In this document: piece after piece, positions 55,787 to 64,000 of the stretch | How positions within the stretch are numbered: position 1 is the first letter of the stretch | Layout: every line of letters starts with the position of its first letter | NCBI RefSeq assembly: GCF_023954305.1 | Contig: NZ_JAMLIG010000001.1 | Span: 2,996,001 to 3,060,000, forward strand | Source: Mesorhizobium sp. | Lineage (GTDB): Bacteria; Pseudomonadota; Alphaproteobacteria; Rhizobiales; Rhizobiaceae | Direction: 5' to 3' | Length of the DNA stretch: 64,000 bases | The notes under the pieces: model-generated | What the model saw: only the letters and a program-made list of their open reading frames with translations | Databases searched by the model: none | Told to the model about the DNA's origin: nothing | Program-made: the position numbers and the translations under genes

Positions 55787-56680
55787 GTGACGACCAGGAA
55801 GATTCGCAAGGCCGTGTTTCCGGTCGCTGGCCTTGGCACGCGGTTCCTTCCGGCGACGAAGGCGATCCCGAAGGAGATGCTCACGGTCGTCGACAAGCCG
55901 GTGATCCAGTACGTGGTGGACGAGGCGCGCGAGGCCGGCATCGAGCATTTCATCTTCGTCACAGGCCGCAACAAGGCGGTGATCGAGGATCATTTCGACA
56001 TCCAGTTCGAGTTGAATGCAACGCTGCGCGAGCGCGGCAAGAGCGAGCCGCTGGAGCGGCTGGCGGCGATGCAGCCTCCGGCGGGCACGACCAGCTTCAC
56101 CCGACAGCAGGAACCTCTCGGCCTTGGCCACGCGGTGTGGTGCGCGCGTGAGCTGGTCGGGGACGAGCCTTTTGCGCTGCTCCTGCCCGACATGATCATG
56201 CAGTCGCGCAAAAGCTGTACGGCGGAGATGACGGAACTCTACGAGCACACCGGCGGCAACGTCATCGCGCTGCAGGAATGCGATCCGGCCGAAGCGCATA
56301 AATACGGCATCGTCGGCAAAGGCCGAGACGTCCACACCGGTTTCGAGATTACGCAAATGATCGAGAAGCCGAAGCCGGGCACGGCTCCCTCCAATCTCTA
56401 TATCAACGGCCGTTACATCCTTCAACCCGAGATCTTCGACATTCTGGCGACGCAGGAACGCGGTACCGGCAACGAGATCCAGCTCACCGACGCGATGCTG
56501 ACGCTTGCGAAATCCCAGCCTTTCCACGGCGTCCACTATCGCGGCCGGACGTTCGATTGCGGTTCGCCCGAGGGCTTCATCGAGGCAAACATCGCCTTCG
56601 GCCTGTGGCGTCCCGACATGCGCGCGCATGTGATGTCGGCGATCGAACGGCTTTCGACTGAGATCGCCCCGACGCAGTGA
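55787..56680 (+). CDS. galU: UTP--glucose-1-phosphate uridylyltransferase
   Basis: A 297-residue GalU. The nucleotide-binding start is KAVFPVAGLGTRFLPATKAI, followed by PKEMLTVVDKPVIQYVVDEA; it also has GLGHAVWCARELVGDEPFAL, the catalytic metal Asp in LLLPDMIM, and NGRYILQPEIFDIL. It makes UDP-glucose for exopolysaccharide and cyclic glucan. The start is GTG 55787 with GGAGG 6 nt upstream, which matches the family N-terminus. A MITE-like element follows 25 bp after the stop. Confidence 0.95.
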   Translation: MTTRKIRKAVFPVAGLGTRFLPATKAIPKEMLTVVDKPVIQYVVDEAREAGIEHFIFVTGRNKAVIEDHFDIQFELNATLRERGKSEPLERLAAMQPPAGTTSFTRQQEPLGLGHAVWCARELVGDEPFALLLPDMIMQSRKSCTAEMTELYEHTGGNVIALQECDPAEAHKYGIVGKGRDVHTGFEITQMIEKPKPGTAPSNLYINGRYILQPEIFDILATQERGTGNEIQLTDAMLTLAKSQPFHGVHYRGRTFDCGSPEGFIEANIAFGLWRPDMRAHVMSAIERLSTEIAPTQ

Positions 56681-56705
56681 AGCTTCGGGCGGTGGAAGCA
56701 GTCGG

Positions 56706-56980
56706 CTAGAGCAATGTCCGACCAGGTTGAACCAGTTCTGTTTCTCCGATGGCGAGGCGATCCGCCAGGAAGGCGGTGCCGGCCGTGCTGGCGGCACGGC
56801 CAAATCCGCCTGACGCCGCGGGCGCCCGCCAGCGGGAAACCCTTTGGGCCGGGTGAATTCGGGCCAAATCCGTCGGTCTTCGGACTTGGCCGTGCCACCA
56901 GCACGACCGCGCCGAAGACCTCGACCTTGACCCGAATTCCCTCCGGCAGAACGGTTCAACCTGATCGGATATTGCTCTAG
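56706..56980. mobile_element. MITE-like element with about 34-bp terminal inverted repeats
   Basis: Left end CTAGAGCAATGTCCGACCAG (56706 onward) and right end, read inverted, CTAGAGCAATATCCGATCAG (from 56980) match over about 34 bp with two substitutions and one indel. Inner arms match too: TGCTGGCGGCACGGCCAA (56789-56811 region) against the complement of 56890-56915. The total is 275 bp with no coding capacity. Both ends are flanked by TA (cTA|GAGC and GCTC|TAg), as expected for IS630/mariner-type insertion at TA. The right end supplies the TAG stop codon of the neighbouring beta-barrel gene. Confidence 0.85.
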
Positions 56981-58656
56981 CGCTGCAGCGTGACGCCCAG
57001 GAAGACGTTGTGGACCGTCGTGCCGTCGGCCGACTTGCTGCTGGTCAGGTGCTCGAACCGGTATCGTCCAGTCACCCGGGCATAGCGGTTGAGCCACCAG
57101 GTCAGAGACGTCTCGCCGCGCCAGGTCAGATCGTGATCGGGCGTAGAGGCATAATCACGCCAGGACAGGCCGAGCGAGGCGTTTGCCGACAGGTTGGCGC
57201 GGATCTCGCGCTGCAGCGAGACGGTTCCCGAATAGAGGACCGAGCCGCTTTCTCCGGCAGTCGTGGTGCCCTCCACCTCGGTCGAGGCGTTGAAGCCGAC
57301 GGTCGTGCCGCGCTCCGGCGACCATGACAGTTCGGCGCTGGTCGAAAGACCCGAGATATCGATTAGCGCGGCGTCATCGAACTGTTCGGTCACGTAGCCG
57401 AGCGCCAGTTCGCCGGTCAGCTTCTCGCCAAGGTCGATTTCGGCGCCGAGTCGCGCGGCCATGCGGTCCGACGAGCGCTGAGAGCCGCCGCTGTCGATCT
57501 TCTGATCGTAGACGCGGCGGCCGTATTCGAACTCAACGAAGGGCGTGATCGCTGGAGAAATCTCGTAGCCGGCGCGCAGAACGCCGGTGACCAGCGTCGA
57601 GTTGCGCTCGCGCTGCGAGAGCGTGTTGCCGTTGCTGAGTTCAGCATCGCCGTAGTCGAGCCGCAGAAGGTTCCCGCTGGCAGCGAAGCGGAACTTGCCG
57701 ACGTCCTTTTCCAGCCCGAGGCTACCGGTGATTTCCTGGCGGATCGGCCGCGACGTGACTGTTGCCGGGAGTTCGACGGGCGAATCCGCTTCCTCGCGCT
57801 TGAGTGCATAGCCGAGCTTGCCGATTCCGCGAAGATCGTCCGCGAAGTCGAGGTTGAGGGTCGCGTCGAGACCGAGGGACGGGTCCGTGACCGGTTCGCC
57901 GTCGATCGATTTCCGGTAGGTGCCGTAGGCGTTGATGTTCGCCGAATGGCGCGACCAATCCGACACCGCGTTGAGGCGCAAGGTGGTCTCCGAGAGGACA
58001 GCCGCTTTCGGAACCGGACTGTAGGTCGCGTTGGACGTCCAGGTCAGGCCCTGTTCCAGGGTCGTGATCACATTGAACGTGCCGAGGCGCAGGCCGAGCG
58101 GGGCGTAGGGATTGTCCTCCACCTCCGGTTCGGGGCTCTCGATGCCAGCAGTGCGGACGTTCTCTGGCTCGACCCGGATGTTGCGCTCTTCGTCGTCGGA
58201 ATCGATCTTCTCTGCACGCGGATTGGCGGATGTTGGCTCTTCTTCCTCCGCGACGGATACCTCAGGTGCCGCTTCTGGCTCTGCCGGGCGCTCGCGGACG
58301 CCCACGGGTCGCTCCGCCTCTTCCGGTTCTCCCAGCGCTGCGGCGTCGCCCGCCGGATCCGGAAACAATGTCGAAAGCGTTTCGGCGGAAGCGGCCTCGT
58401 CCTCGCCCGTCCTGGGGCCTTCGGGAACATAGGCGGGATTGGCGGCGCGCTGCTGTTCGGGCGTCGGCGGTGTCACGGGATAGAGCGGCGAGGGGCGGGA
58501 AACGAGGTCCCGCTTGATGTCCGCCTCGGTCACCTCTCCGCGCAGACCGGCCTCCTGGGAGAGTGCCGGGGCGAGCGCCACCAGTACGGCGCTGGCCGAG
58601 AGCAGCAAAGCCCGGCTGCGCAACAGGCGCGACGATAGGGTTCGAAGACGCGGCAT
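56977..58656 (-). CDS. Outer-membrane beta-barrel protein (BBP2-like)
   Basis: A 559-residue protein. The signal peptide is RALLLSASAVLVALAPALSQ. About 130 residues of acidic, Pro/Glu-rich linker follow (EEAERPVGVRERPAEPEAAP, then EVSVAEEEEPTSANPRAEKI). From about residue 175 to the end alternating hydrophobic strands form an outer-membrane barrel, as in rhizobial BBP2-type proteins (AYGTYRKSIDGEPVTDPSLG, VYDQKIDSGGSQRSSDR). Function unknown; possibly a channel or surface-polymer export part. The stop codon TAG at 56977-56979 lies inside the terminal repeat of the MITE. An earlier ATG at 58692 is possible. Confidence 0.85.
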   Translation of the reverse strand: MPRLRTLSSRLLRSRALLLSASAVLVALAPALSQEAGLRGEVTEADIKRDLVSRPSPLYPVTPPTPEQQRAANPAYVPEGPRTGEDEAASAETLSTLFPDPAGDAAALGEPEEAERPVGVRERPAEPEAAPEVSVAEEEEPTSANPRAEKIDSDDEERNIRVEPENVRTAGIESPEPEVEDNPYAPLGLRLGTFNVITTLEQGLTWTSNATYSPVPKAAVLSETTLRLNAVSDWSRHSANINAYGTYRKSIDGEPVTDPSLGLDATLNLDFADDLRGIGKLGYALKREEADSPVELPATVTSRPIRQEITGSLGLEKDVGKFRFAASGNLLRLDYGDAELSNGNTLSQRERNSTLVTGVLRAGYEISPAITPFVEFEYGRRVYDQKIDSGGSQRSSDRMAARLGAEIDLGEKLTGELALGYVTEQFDDAALIDISGLSTSAELSWSPERGTTVGFNASTEVEGTTTAGESGSVLYSGTVSLQREIRANLSANASLGLSWRDYASTPDHDLTWRGETSLTWWLNRYARVTGRYRFEHLTSSKSADGTTVHNVFLGVTLQR

Positions 58657-58796
58657 GACCACTCGAAATTGCCACGGCGCTGCTTGCGCCATGCTTACCG
58701 AACCGTAAACGGCGATGGTTAATGGACGGTTGAAGGCCGCTGCCGACGTTCAAAGAGCGTTGGACAGCATCGGGGCGACGCGCTAATCCGTGCGCC

Positions 58797-59795
58797 ATGC
58801 ATGCAGGCCTGAAACGCCAATCCGTCGACCGTTCCGCCGCGATCCGATCGGCGGTGCGGACAATTGCGACCGAGCAGGCCGGAATGGCGGCGCTGGCAGC
58901 CGCGCTCGACAACGGGCTGGCGGAGCCCTTCGCGGAAGCGGTCGAGATGATTTCGGGTCGAACCGGCCGCGTCATCGTCACCGGCGTCGGCAAGAGCGGA
59001 CATATCGGCTCCAAGATCGCGGCGACGCTCGCCTCGACGGGAACGCCCGCCTTCTTCGTGCATCCGGCCGAGGCAAACCATGGCGACCTGGGTATGATCA
59101 CCAGGGACGACGCCATCGTCGCCATGTCGTGGTCCGGGGAGAGCCAGGAGCTTCAGGGCATCGTCGGCTATTCGCGGCGCTTCTCCATTCCTCTCATCGC
59201 GCTGACGGCGGGCGAGAACTCGTCTCTGGCGCGCGAGGCGGATATCGCACTGGTGTTGCCGAAGGTGACGGAAGCTTGCCCCCACGGGCTCGCACCGACG
59301 ACGTCGACGTTGCTTCAACTCGCTCTGGGCGACGCATTGTCAATCGCGCTGCTCGAGGCAAGGGGCTTCACCCGGGACGATTTCCGTGGCTTCCACCCCG
59401 GCGGCAAGCTCGGCGCATCGCTGACCCACCTGTCGGAGATCATGCGCACCGGCGACGACCTGCCACTGGTTCGTCTCGGGACAAAGATGCCTGAGGCGGT
59501 GATGCGGCTCTCGAACAAGAAGGTCGGCTGCGTGATCATCGTCGATGGAGACGACCGGCTGGTCGGTATCATCACCGACGGTGACGTGGCCCGCAACCTG
59601 CACCGCAACCTCGGGGACGTGGTCGTCGAGGAGGTCATGACGCGTACACCGAAGACCGTTGCTCCCGACATGTCGGCAGGCGCCGCGATCGCCTATCTCA
59701 ACGAGAACAAGGTAGGCGCCCTGATCGTGATGGAGAACGATCGTCCCGTCGGCGTCGTCCATTTCCACGACCTGCTGCGGATCGGGGCGGCCTGA
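58797..59795 (+). CDS. kpsF: Arabinose-5-phosphate isomerase, KpsF/GutQ family
   Basis: A 332-residue enzyme. The SIS sugar-isomerase domain (residues 30-170) has VIVTGVGKSGHIGSKIAATL, AMSWSGESQEL and LAPTTSTLLQLALGDALSIA. Two CBS domains (MRLSNKKVGCVIIVDGDDRL, then VGIITDGDVARNL; and AYLNENKVGALIVMENDRPV) follow. It converts ribulose 5-phosphate to arabinose 5-phosphate, the precursor of KDO in lipopolysaccharide. The start is ATG 58797; the intergenic region with the divergent beta-barrel gene is 140 bp. It converges on nfeD. Confidence 0.94.
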   Translation: MHAGLKRQSVDRSAAIRSAVRTIATEQAGMAALAAALDNGLAEPFAEAVEMISGRTGRVIVTGVGKSGHIGSKIAATLASTGTPAFFVHPAEANHGDLGMITRDDAIVAMSWSGESQELQGIVGYSRRFSIPLIALTAGENSSLAREADIALVLPKVTEACPHGLAPTTSTLLQLALGDALSIALLEARGFTRDDFRGFHPGGKLGASLTHLSEIMRTGDDLPLVRLGTKMPEAVMRLSNKKVGCVIIVDGDDRLVGIITDGDVARNLHRNLGDVVVEEVMTRTPKTVAPDMSAGAAIAYLNENKVGALIVMENDRPVGVVHFHDLLRIGAA

Positions 59796-59804
59796 TCCGG
59801 ATCG

Positions 59805-60263
59805 TCAGATCGTTTCGACGGTCAGTTCGCCCTGGGCGGCGCTGACGACGCGCACCCGGGTGCCCGGCAGGGCGTCGGGCCCCACGACCTTCCACACTGT
59901 GTCATCCAGCTTGATGCGGCCCCGGCCTTCGCGGATCGGCTCCTCGAGAGTCGCGGTGCGTCCGACGAGCTGGGCGTCGCGGCGGTTGAGCAGTGGTTCG
60001 TCGCTGTCGATCTCGCGCGACTTGTTGATGCGGTGGCCGAGATAGGCCGAGACGAGCGACAGCGCGAGGAAGACGAGGGTCTGCACCTGCCACGTCCAGA
60101 TGGCCCAATCCCAGAACTGCAGCGACAGCGTGCCGACGAGGATCGCAGCGATACCGATCCAGAGCAGGAAGACGCCCGGAACGAGAATCTCGAGAGCGAG
60201 CAGCACGAAACCCAGAACCATCCAGTTCCAGGGGCCCAGTTCGGCGAAAATTCGTTCGAGCAT
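59805..60263 (-). CDS. NfeD-family membrane protein
   Basis: A 152-residue protein with two or three membrane segments (WNWMVLGFVLLALEILVPGV, FLLWIGIAAILVGTLSLQFW, TLVFLALSLVSAYLGHRI) and a C-terminal OB-fold domain (LVGRTATLEEPIREGRGRIK, then TVWKVVGPDALPGTRVRVV). NfeD proteins are encoded next to stomatin/SPFH proteins and act with them in membrane organisation or quality control. The SPFH gene lies 31 bp upstream on the same strand, so this is the standard pair. Confidence 0.93.
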   Translation of the reverse strand: MLERIFAELGPWNWMVLGFVLLALEILVPGVFLLWIGIAAILVGTLSLQFWDWAIWTWQVQTLVFLALSLVSAYLGHRINKSREIDSDEPLLNRRDAQLVGRTATLEEPIREGRGRIKLDDTVWKVVGPDALPGTRVRVVSAAQGELTVETI

Positions 60264-60294
60264 CCGTCACCTCCCTCAGACGCGAGAACCGGCC

Positions 60295-61248
60295 TCAGCT
60301 GCCGCCTTCCGGCGGAATACGCGGGGTGCGGCCGGCGAGACGCTGCGCACCCGCGGTGCCCTCGGCGCGGAAGACTTCCTTGGCGATCTCGCCGATGCCG
60401 CCAAGCGTCCCGATCAGCGACGACGCCTCCATCGGCATCAGCACGACCTTGCTGTTGGGCGCGGAGCCGATCTTGGCCAATGCCTCGGTGTATTTCTGCG
60501 CGACGAAGTAGTTGATGGCCTGAACGTCTCCCTTGGCAATCGCCTCGGACACGACCTGCGTGGCGCGGGCCTCGGCCTCGGCGGCCCGCTCGCGCGCCTC
60601 GGCGTCGCGGAAGGCGGCTTCCCTGCGGCCCTCGGCTTCCAGCACCTGAGCCTGCTTCAATCCCTCCGCCTCGAGAATCTGCGCACGCTTGTTGCGTTCG
60701 GCCATCATCTGGCGGGCCATGGATTCGACCAGGTTGGCGGGCGGATTGATATCCTTGATCTCGACGCGGGTCATCTTGATGCCCCAGGGACTTGCCGCGT
60801 CGTCGACGATCTTGAGCAGGCGCTCGTTGATCGCGTCGCGGTTGGAGAGGAGTTCGTCGAGATCCATCGAACCCATGACCGAGCGAATGTTGGTCATGGT
60901 GAGGTTGAGGATCGCGTTCTCCAGGCCGGAGACCTGGTAGGCCGCCTGCGGCGCATTCAGCACCTGGTAGAAGGCGACGCCGTCGACGGCGACGATCGCG
61001 TTGTCGCGGGTGATGACTTCCTGGGTGGGGACGTCGAGCACCTGCTCCATCATGTTCATCTTCGCGCCGAGCCGGTCGATGAACGGAATGATCAGGTTGA
61101 GGCCGGGCGACAGCGTGCGTGTGTAGCGGCCGAAACGCTCGACCGTGTAGTTGTAGCCCTGCGGAACGGTCTTGATGCCTGCGAAGATCAGCAGGAGCAC
61201 GAGGACGACGAGGACCGGTATCACGACGTCGAAACCAGAAAAACCCAT
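60295..61248 (-). CDS. SPFH/stomatin-like protein (QmcA type)
   Basis: A 317-residue membrane-anchored SPFH protein. The N-terminal transmembrane segment is VVIPVLVVLVLLLIFAGIKT, then the band-7 domain begins VPQGYNYTVERFGRYTRTLS and contains GLNLIIPFIDRLGAKMNMME and VDGVAFYQVLNAPQAAYQVS. A coiled coil (AERNKRAQILEAEGLKQAQV) mediates oligomer rings. It pairs with NfeD. ATG 61248 (preceded by GGGGGTGAGC) is chosen; a GTG 6 bp upstream is possible. Confidence 0.93.
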   Translation of the reverse strand: MGFSGFDVVIPVLVVLVLLLIFAGIKTVPQGYNYTVERFGRYTRTLSPGLNLIIPFIDRLGAKMNMMEQVLDVPTQEVITRDNAIVAVDGVAFYQVLNAPQAAYQVSGLENAILNLTMTNIRSVMGSMDLDELLSNRDAINERLLKIVDDAASPWGIKMTRVEIKDINPPANLVESMARQMMAERNKRAQILEAEGLKQAQVLEAEGRREAAFRDAEARERAAEAEARATQVVSEAIAKGDVQAINYFVAQKYTEALAKIGSAPNSKVVLMPMEASSLIGTLGGIGEIAKEVFRAEGTAGAQRLAGRTPRIPPEGGS

Positions 61249-61369
61249 GCTCACCCCCTGTTCGTTCGGCCCGGCGCCAAGCGGTGCGCCATAGGCTCGC
61301 GTCCAAGGGATGTAGTCGCCTTCCGCTCGCCTTACAATCTCAGGCGAAAACATTCCCCAGCGGAAAGGC

Positions 61370-62581
61370 TTATTCCGGAAACCGGAAAAGGCCGGCGTCG
61401 GCGTCCGTGCCGCCACTGAGCTCGGTCCGCACGATCTCGGATGCGATCCGCGAGAAGGTGATGCCGTTGCCGCCATAGCCCATGACGGCATGTATGCGCG
61501 GATGGCGCGGTGCCTTGGCGATGATGGGTAGCCCGGTCGAGGTGGTCCCGAACGACCCGGCCCAGGCGAACTCGGGCGTGGGGTCGATGGCCGGCATGAG
61601 CTTCTTCAGCTTTTCCGAGATGCGGGCGGACTTCTGGCCGATCAGCGCATCGCGCGCGCCTTCGTCGTGAAACTCCTCGTCCTCGCCGCCGCAGATGACG
61701 CGGCCGTCGGCGGTGGCGCGCAGGTAGAGATAGGGGTCGGATGCTTCCCAGACGAAGGCCTCCTGCGGCCAGAGCGCGGATTTCTGTGGTCGCGTCGCAA
61801 TGGCCCATGTCGAGACAATGGAGTGGCCCTTCGGCGGAACGATGGAAGCGAGTTCATAGCCGGTGGCAAGCACGACATGTTTCGCCGATATCGCAGGACC
61901 GTTGCGGGTGCCGACCTCGATTCCGGACGCGGTCGACGAGAATGTCGTCGCTTCGACAGGTGCATAATAGCGCGCACCGCGCGCTATGGCCGCCCCGTGC
62001 AGCCCGGCCGCAAGCTTGCGCGGATCGACGGCGAGGTTGTCGGGACTGACGAGGGCCGCCTCGCGATCGATGCCGAAGCGGTCGCGCAAACGGCCGGAGG
62101 TGAGGTATTCGGCAGCGAGACCGGCCGCCCGGCGCGCTTCGGCTTCCTCGCGCAAGGCGCCGGGACCGAGCACGTTGCCGGCCAGCAGCAGCGACGGGCG
62201 CGGCAACTTCGCACAGGCGATGCCGACTTCGTCGACCTTCGCCGAAAGGTTTGCCACCGCCAGCCGGGAGCGCCGCCAGGCGGCCTCGGCTTTCGCTTTG
62301 CCGATTTTTCCGGCGAGCACCGTCAAGGGCTGGTCGATCTCGTACTGGACGAGCGCCGTGGTTGCAGGCGTGGAGCCGATGATTGCGCCCCGTCGATCGA
62401 CGACGATGACGTCCCGGCCATCGGCCGTGAGCGCCTCGGCGATCATCCCGCCCGAAATCCCCATCCCGACCACGAGGACGTCGGTCTTGATGTCGCGTAC
62501 CAGCTTCGAGGTCTCCACGCGCGGCGCGCGGTAGGCCATCCAGACCGGCCTTCCGGTCCGCAGATCGAGTTTCCGGTTCAT
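61370..62581 (-). CDS. FAD-dependent oxidoreductase, DAO family
   Basis: A 403-residue flavoprotein of the D-amino-acid-oxidase/DadA fold. The FAD motif is DVLVVGMGISGGMIAEALTA, with DVIVVDRR for the ribose, and the second FAD part is MGYGGNGITFSRIASEIV. It oxidises an amine or amino acid in this family, with electrons to oxygen or a quinone. No specific substrate motif was recognised. The gene stands alone between the SPFH pair and hemH, in the same direction. Confidence 0.87.
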   Translation of the reverse strand: MNRKLDLRTGRPVWMAYRAPRVETSKLVRDIKTDVLVVGMGISGGMIAEALTADGRDVIVVDRRGAIIGSTPATTALVQYEIDQPLTVLAGKIGKAKAEAAWRRSRLAVANLSAKVDEVGIACAKLPRPSLLLAGNVLGPGALREEAEARRAAGLAAEYLTSGRLRDRFGIDREAALVSPDNLAVDPRKLAAGLHGAAIARGARYYAPVEATTFSSTASGIEVGTRNGPAISAKHVVLATGYELASIVPPKGHSIVSTWAIATRPQKSALWPQEAFVWEASDPYLYLRATADGRVICGGEDEEFHDEGARDALIGQKSARISEKLKKLMPAIDPTPEFAWAGSFGTTSTGLPIIAKAPRHPRIHAVMGYGGNGITFSRIASEIVRTELSGGTDADAGLFRFPE

Positions 62582-62650
62582 GAGACTACCCCGCTCAGCG
62601 ACGCGTCAGAACGCACCGAAGCGAGAGATGTTCCAGATCGCGCAGAGGTG

Positions 62651-63715
62651 TCAGACCCAGCCCTGCAACTCGCGCCTGACCATCGCTTCGATGACAGCCA
62701 TGCCTTCGTCACTGTCGTTGAGGCAGGGAATGTGGGCGAACTTCTCGCCGCCGGCGTGAAGGAATATCTCGCGCACTTCGCCGTCGATTTCCTCCAGCGT
62801 CTCGATGCAGTCGGCGGAGAAGCCGGGATTGACGATGGCGATGCGCTTCACACCATCCCTGGCGAGCTTCTCGACGGTCTTGTCGGTATAAGGCTGCAGC
62901 CATTCCTGGGCGCCGAAGCGCGACTGGAACGTAGTCTGCAGCCTGTCCTTGTCCCAACCCAGCCGCTCGCGCAGCAGGCGCGTCGTCTTCAGGCAGTGGC
63001 AATGATAGGGGTCGCCTTTCTCAAGATTGACCTTTGGCAGGCCGTGATAGGAGGCGAGCACCACCTCCGGCTCGAAATCGAGCGCCGCGAGGTGACCGCG
63101 CAGCGAGTCGGCCAGAGCGTCGATATAGACCGGCTCGTCGTGGTAGGGCGGCACGGTGCGGACGGCCGGCGCATTGCGGATCTTCATCAGGGCGCGAAAC
63201 AGCTGGTCGTTGGCCGTGGCCGTCGTGGTCGCGGAATATTGCGGATAGAGCGGGAAGGTCAGGATTCGGTCGCAGCCCTGGACGATGAGGCGGTCGAGCG
63301 CGCTGGCGGTGGACGGATTGCCGTAGCGCATGCCCCACTCGACCGAGATGTCGGAATGTCCGGCGAGGCGGGCGGCGAGCTTTTCCGCCTGTCCGCGCGT
63401 GAAGGTGCGCAGCGGTGACTCGTCGAGTTCCGTGTTCCAGATCTTGCGGTAGTTGGCTCCCGTCTTCTGCGGGCGCGTGGTCAGGATAAATAGATTGAGG
63501 ATCGGCTGCCAGACGAGAGGAGGTATCTCGATGACGCGTCTGTCGGAGAGAAACTCCTTCAGGTAACGCCGGACCGACGCATAGTCCGTTCCGTCTGGCG
63601 TTCCCAAATTGACCAGCAGCACCCCGATGCGCCCGTTGCGCACGGGCGGATGATTCTCCGGCAGCGGACCGGTCGCCTTGTACTCGGCCTGTCTCGTCAG
63701 ATCGCTCGTTTCCAT
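62651..63715 (-). CDS. hemH: Ferrochelatase
   Basis: A 354-residue HemH, which inserts Fe2+ into protoporphyrin IX as the last step of haem synthesis. It has IGVLLVNLGTPDGTDYASVR, the metal-site histidine in LASYHGLPKVNLEKGDPYHC, LYPQYSATTTATANDQLFRA, and the late conserved VNPGFSADCIETLEEIDGEV with the second ligand Glu. The length is normal. It lies about 70 bp upstream of the FAD oxidoreductase gene on the same strand. Confidence 0.96.
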   Translation of the reverse strand: METSDLTRQAEYKATGPLPENHPPVRNGRIGVLLVNLGTPDGTDYASVRRYLKEFLSDRRVIEIPPLVWQPILNLFILTTRPQKTGANYRKIWNTELDESPLRTFTRGQAEKLAARLAGHSDISVEWGMRYGNPSTASALDRLIVQGCDRILTFPLYPQYSATTTATANDQLFRALMKIRNAPAVRTVPPYHDEPVYIDALADSLRGHLAALDFEPEVVLASYHGLPKVNLEKGDPYHCHCLKTTRLLRERLGWDKDRLQTTFQSRFGAQEWLQPYTDKTVEKLARDGVKRIAIVNPGFSADCIETLEEIDGEVREIFLHAGGEKFAHIPCLNDSDEGMAVIEAMVRRELQGWV

Positions 63716-63791
63716 CGCCTGCTCCGTGTTGCGTCACACTTAGCCCGTGCCGTCCCGAATTCAATGCGAGCGCACCGGATACGGCTGCGGC

Positions 63792-63830
63792 AAAAGGAAA
63801 CCGGGCCGCCCGAGGGTTCGGACGGCCCGG
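63792..63830 (-). terminator. Terminator after the LysM gene
   Basis: On the minus strand CCGGGCCGTCCGA pairs with TCGGGCGGCCCGG (one G-T position) around ACCC and is followed by TTTCCTTTT. It lies 22 bp after the LysM gene stop and upstream of hemH, so it ends the LysM transcript. Confidence 0.75.
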
Positions 63831-63851
63831 CTCGATCTCGCTTGCGATGCG

Positions 63852-64000
63852 TCAGCCCTTGGGCGGGATGGTCAGCGTGCCGCCGATCGGCAGCTTGTTC
63901 GGACTGAAGCCCGGATTGGCTTCGGAGATCTTCTTCCACATGAAGCCGTCGCCGTAGAATTCCTTGGCGAGGTTCCAGTAGTTGTCGCCGGCGACGATCG
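63852..64000 (-). CDS. LysM domain-containing protein (C-terminal part)
   Basis: The frame runs off the window end. The last 48 or so residues read IVAGDNYWNLAKEFYGDGFM, then WKKISEANPGFSPNKLPIGG and TLTIPPKG, which is a LysM peptidoglycan-binding domain with the typical W-N-L-A and I-P motifs at its ends. The upstream part is outside the window, so the enzyme or scaffold it belongs to is unknown; proteins ending in one LysM are common in rhizobia. Confidence 0.85.
   Translation of the reverse strand, partial: IVAGDNYWNLAKEFYGDGFMWKKISEANPGFSPNKLPIGGTLTIPPKG

Noticed and set aside
61667..63418. 583-codon open frame on the plus strand
   Set aside because: It is antisense to hemH and the FAD oxidoreductase, both with clear family motifs. 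Long antisense frames are common in GC-rich DNA, and its translation is compositionally odd.

Overview
The window looks like chromosome of a Rhizobiales alphaproteobacterium, most likely Phyllobacteriaceae (Mesorhizobium, Aminobacter or relatives). It is GC-rich. It carries CpdR, a neighbourhood of cpdR, N-formylglutamate amidohydrolase, an MmgR-like sRNA and an inositol-monophosphatase-family gene, a small heat-shock gene with an RpoH promoter and ROSE-like leader, and a rhizobial-type intergenic palindromic element. No rRNA, CRISPR array or intact transposon is visible.

Layout. (1) 0-0.3 kb: C-terminal end of a GH94 protein, probably cyclic beta-1,2-glucan synthase. (2) 0.3-12.0 kb: a nearly complete phosphonate C-P lyase locus. 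Divergent phnF is followed by phnG-H-I-J, a 160-bp inverted repeat, phnK-L, a hexapeptide acyltransferase, phnC-D-E-E and phnM. No phnN, phnP or DUF1045 gene is present here. (3) 12.0-12.5 kb: scrambled remnant of an IS256-family transposase. (4) 12.5-39.4 kb: a large catabolic cluster that I cannot assign to a known pathway. It has two tandem pairs of an NmrA-type oxidoreductase plus a LigM/DesA-like tetrahydrofolate (THF)-dependent O-demethylase. It also has MetF-like and PurU C1-disposal genes, two complete TRAP transporters, two alpha/beta hydrolases, a CoA branch (SCPx-type thiolase, acyl-CoA ligase, 3-hydroxyisobutyryl-CoA hydrolase-like), a GMC oxidoreductase, a cyclase-family hydrolase, a FAH-family hydrolase, a flavin-reductase-like protein, an SDR, a metallo-beta-lactamase-fold protein, two TetR regulators and a PAS-LuxR regulator. 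(5) 39.5-40.8 kb: mobile-element graveyard (DUF3489 and DUF2924 remnants, dead tyrosine integrase) directly against tRNA-Val(GAC). (6) 40.9-64 kb: housekeeping genes: cpdR, N-formylglutamate amidohydrolase, the sRNA, hisN-like, pldB-like, hsp20, threonine aldolase, gltB and gltD with a small AbrB-like gene between them, DUF459, a lytic transglycosylase, galU, a MITE, a beta-barrel protein, kpsF, nfeD/SPFH, a D-amino-acid-oxidase-type FAD enzyme, hemH and a LysM protein.

How it may work together. The phn genes import phosphonates (PhnCDE) and cleave the C-P bond (PhnGHIJKLM). In the catabolic cluster the likely logic is: TRAP import, methyl transfer from a methoxylated substrate to THF by the LigM-like enzymes, oxidation of 5-methyl-THF by the MetF-like protein, and release of formate by PurU. 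The carbon skeleton would be handled by the oxidoreductases, hydrolases and CoA enzymes. Three divergent promoters in this cluster share a roughly palindromic motif (TTTTAGGTCAnnTGCnCAAA), and two of them also share an identical 23-bp block at the same spacing. This suggests one regulon. The substrate is unknown, and no ring-cleavage dioxygenase is present in the window. This duplicated NmrA/demethylase system is the best candidate for an undescribed pathway.
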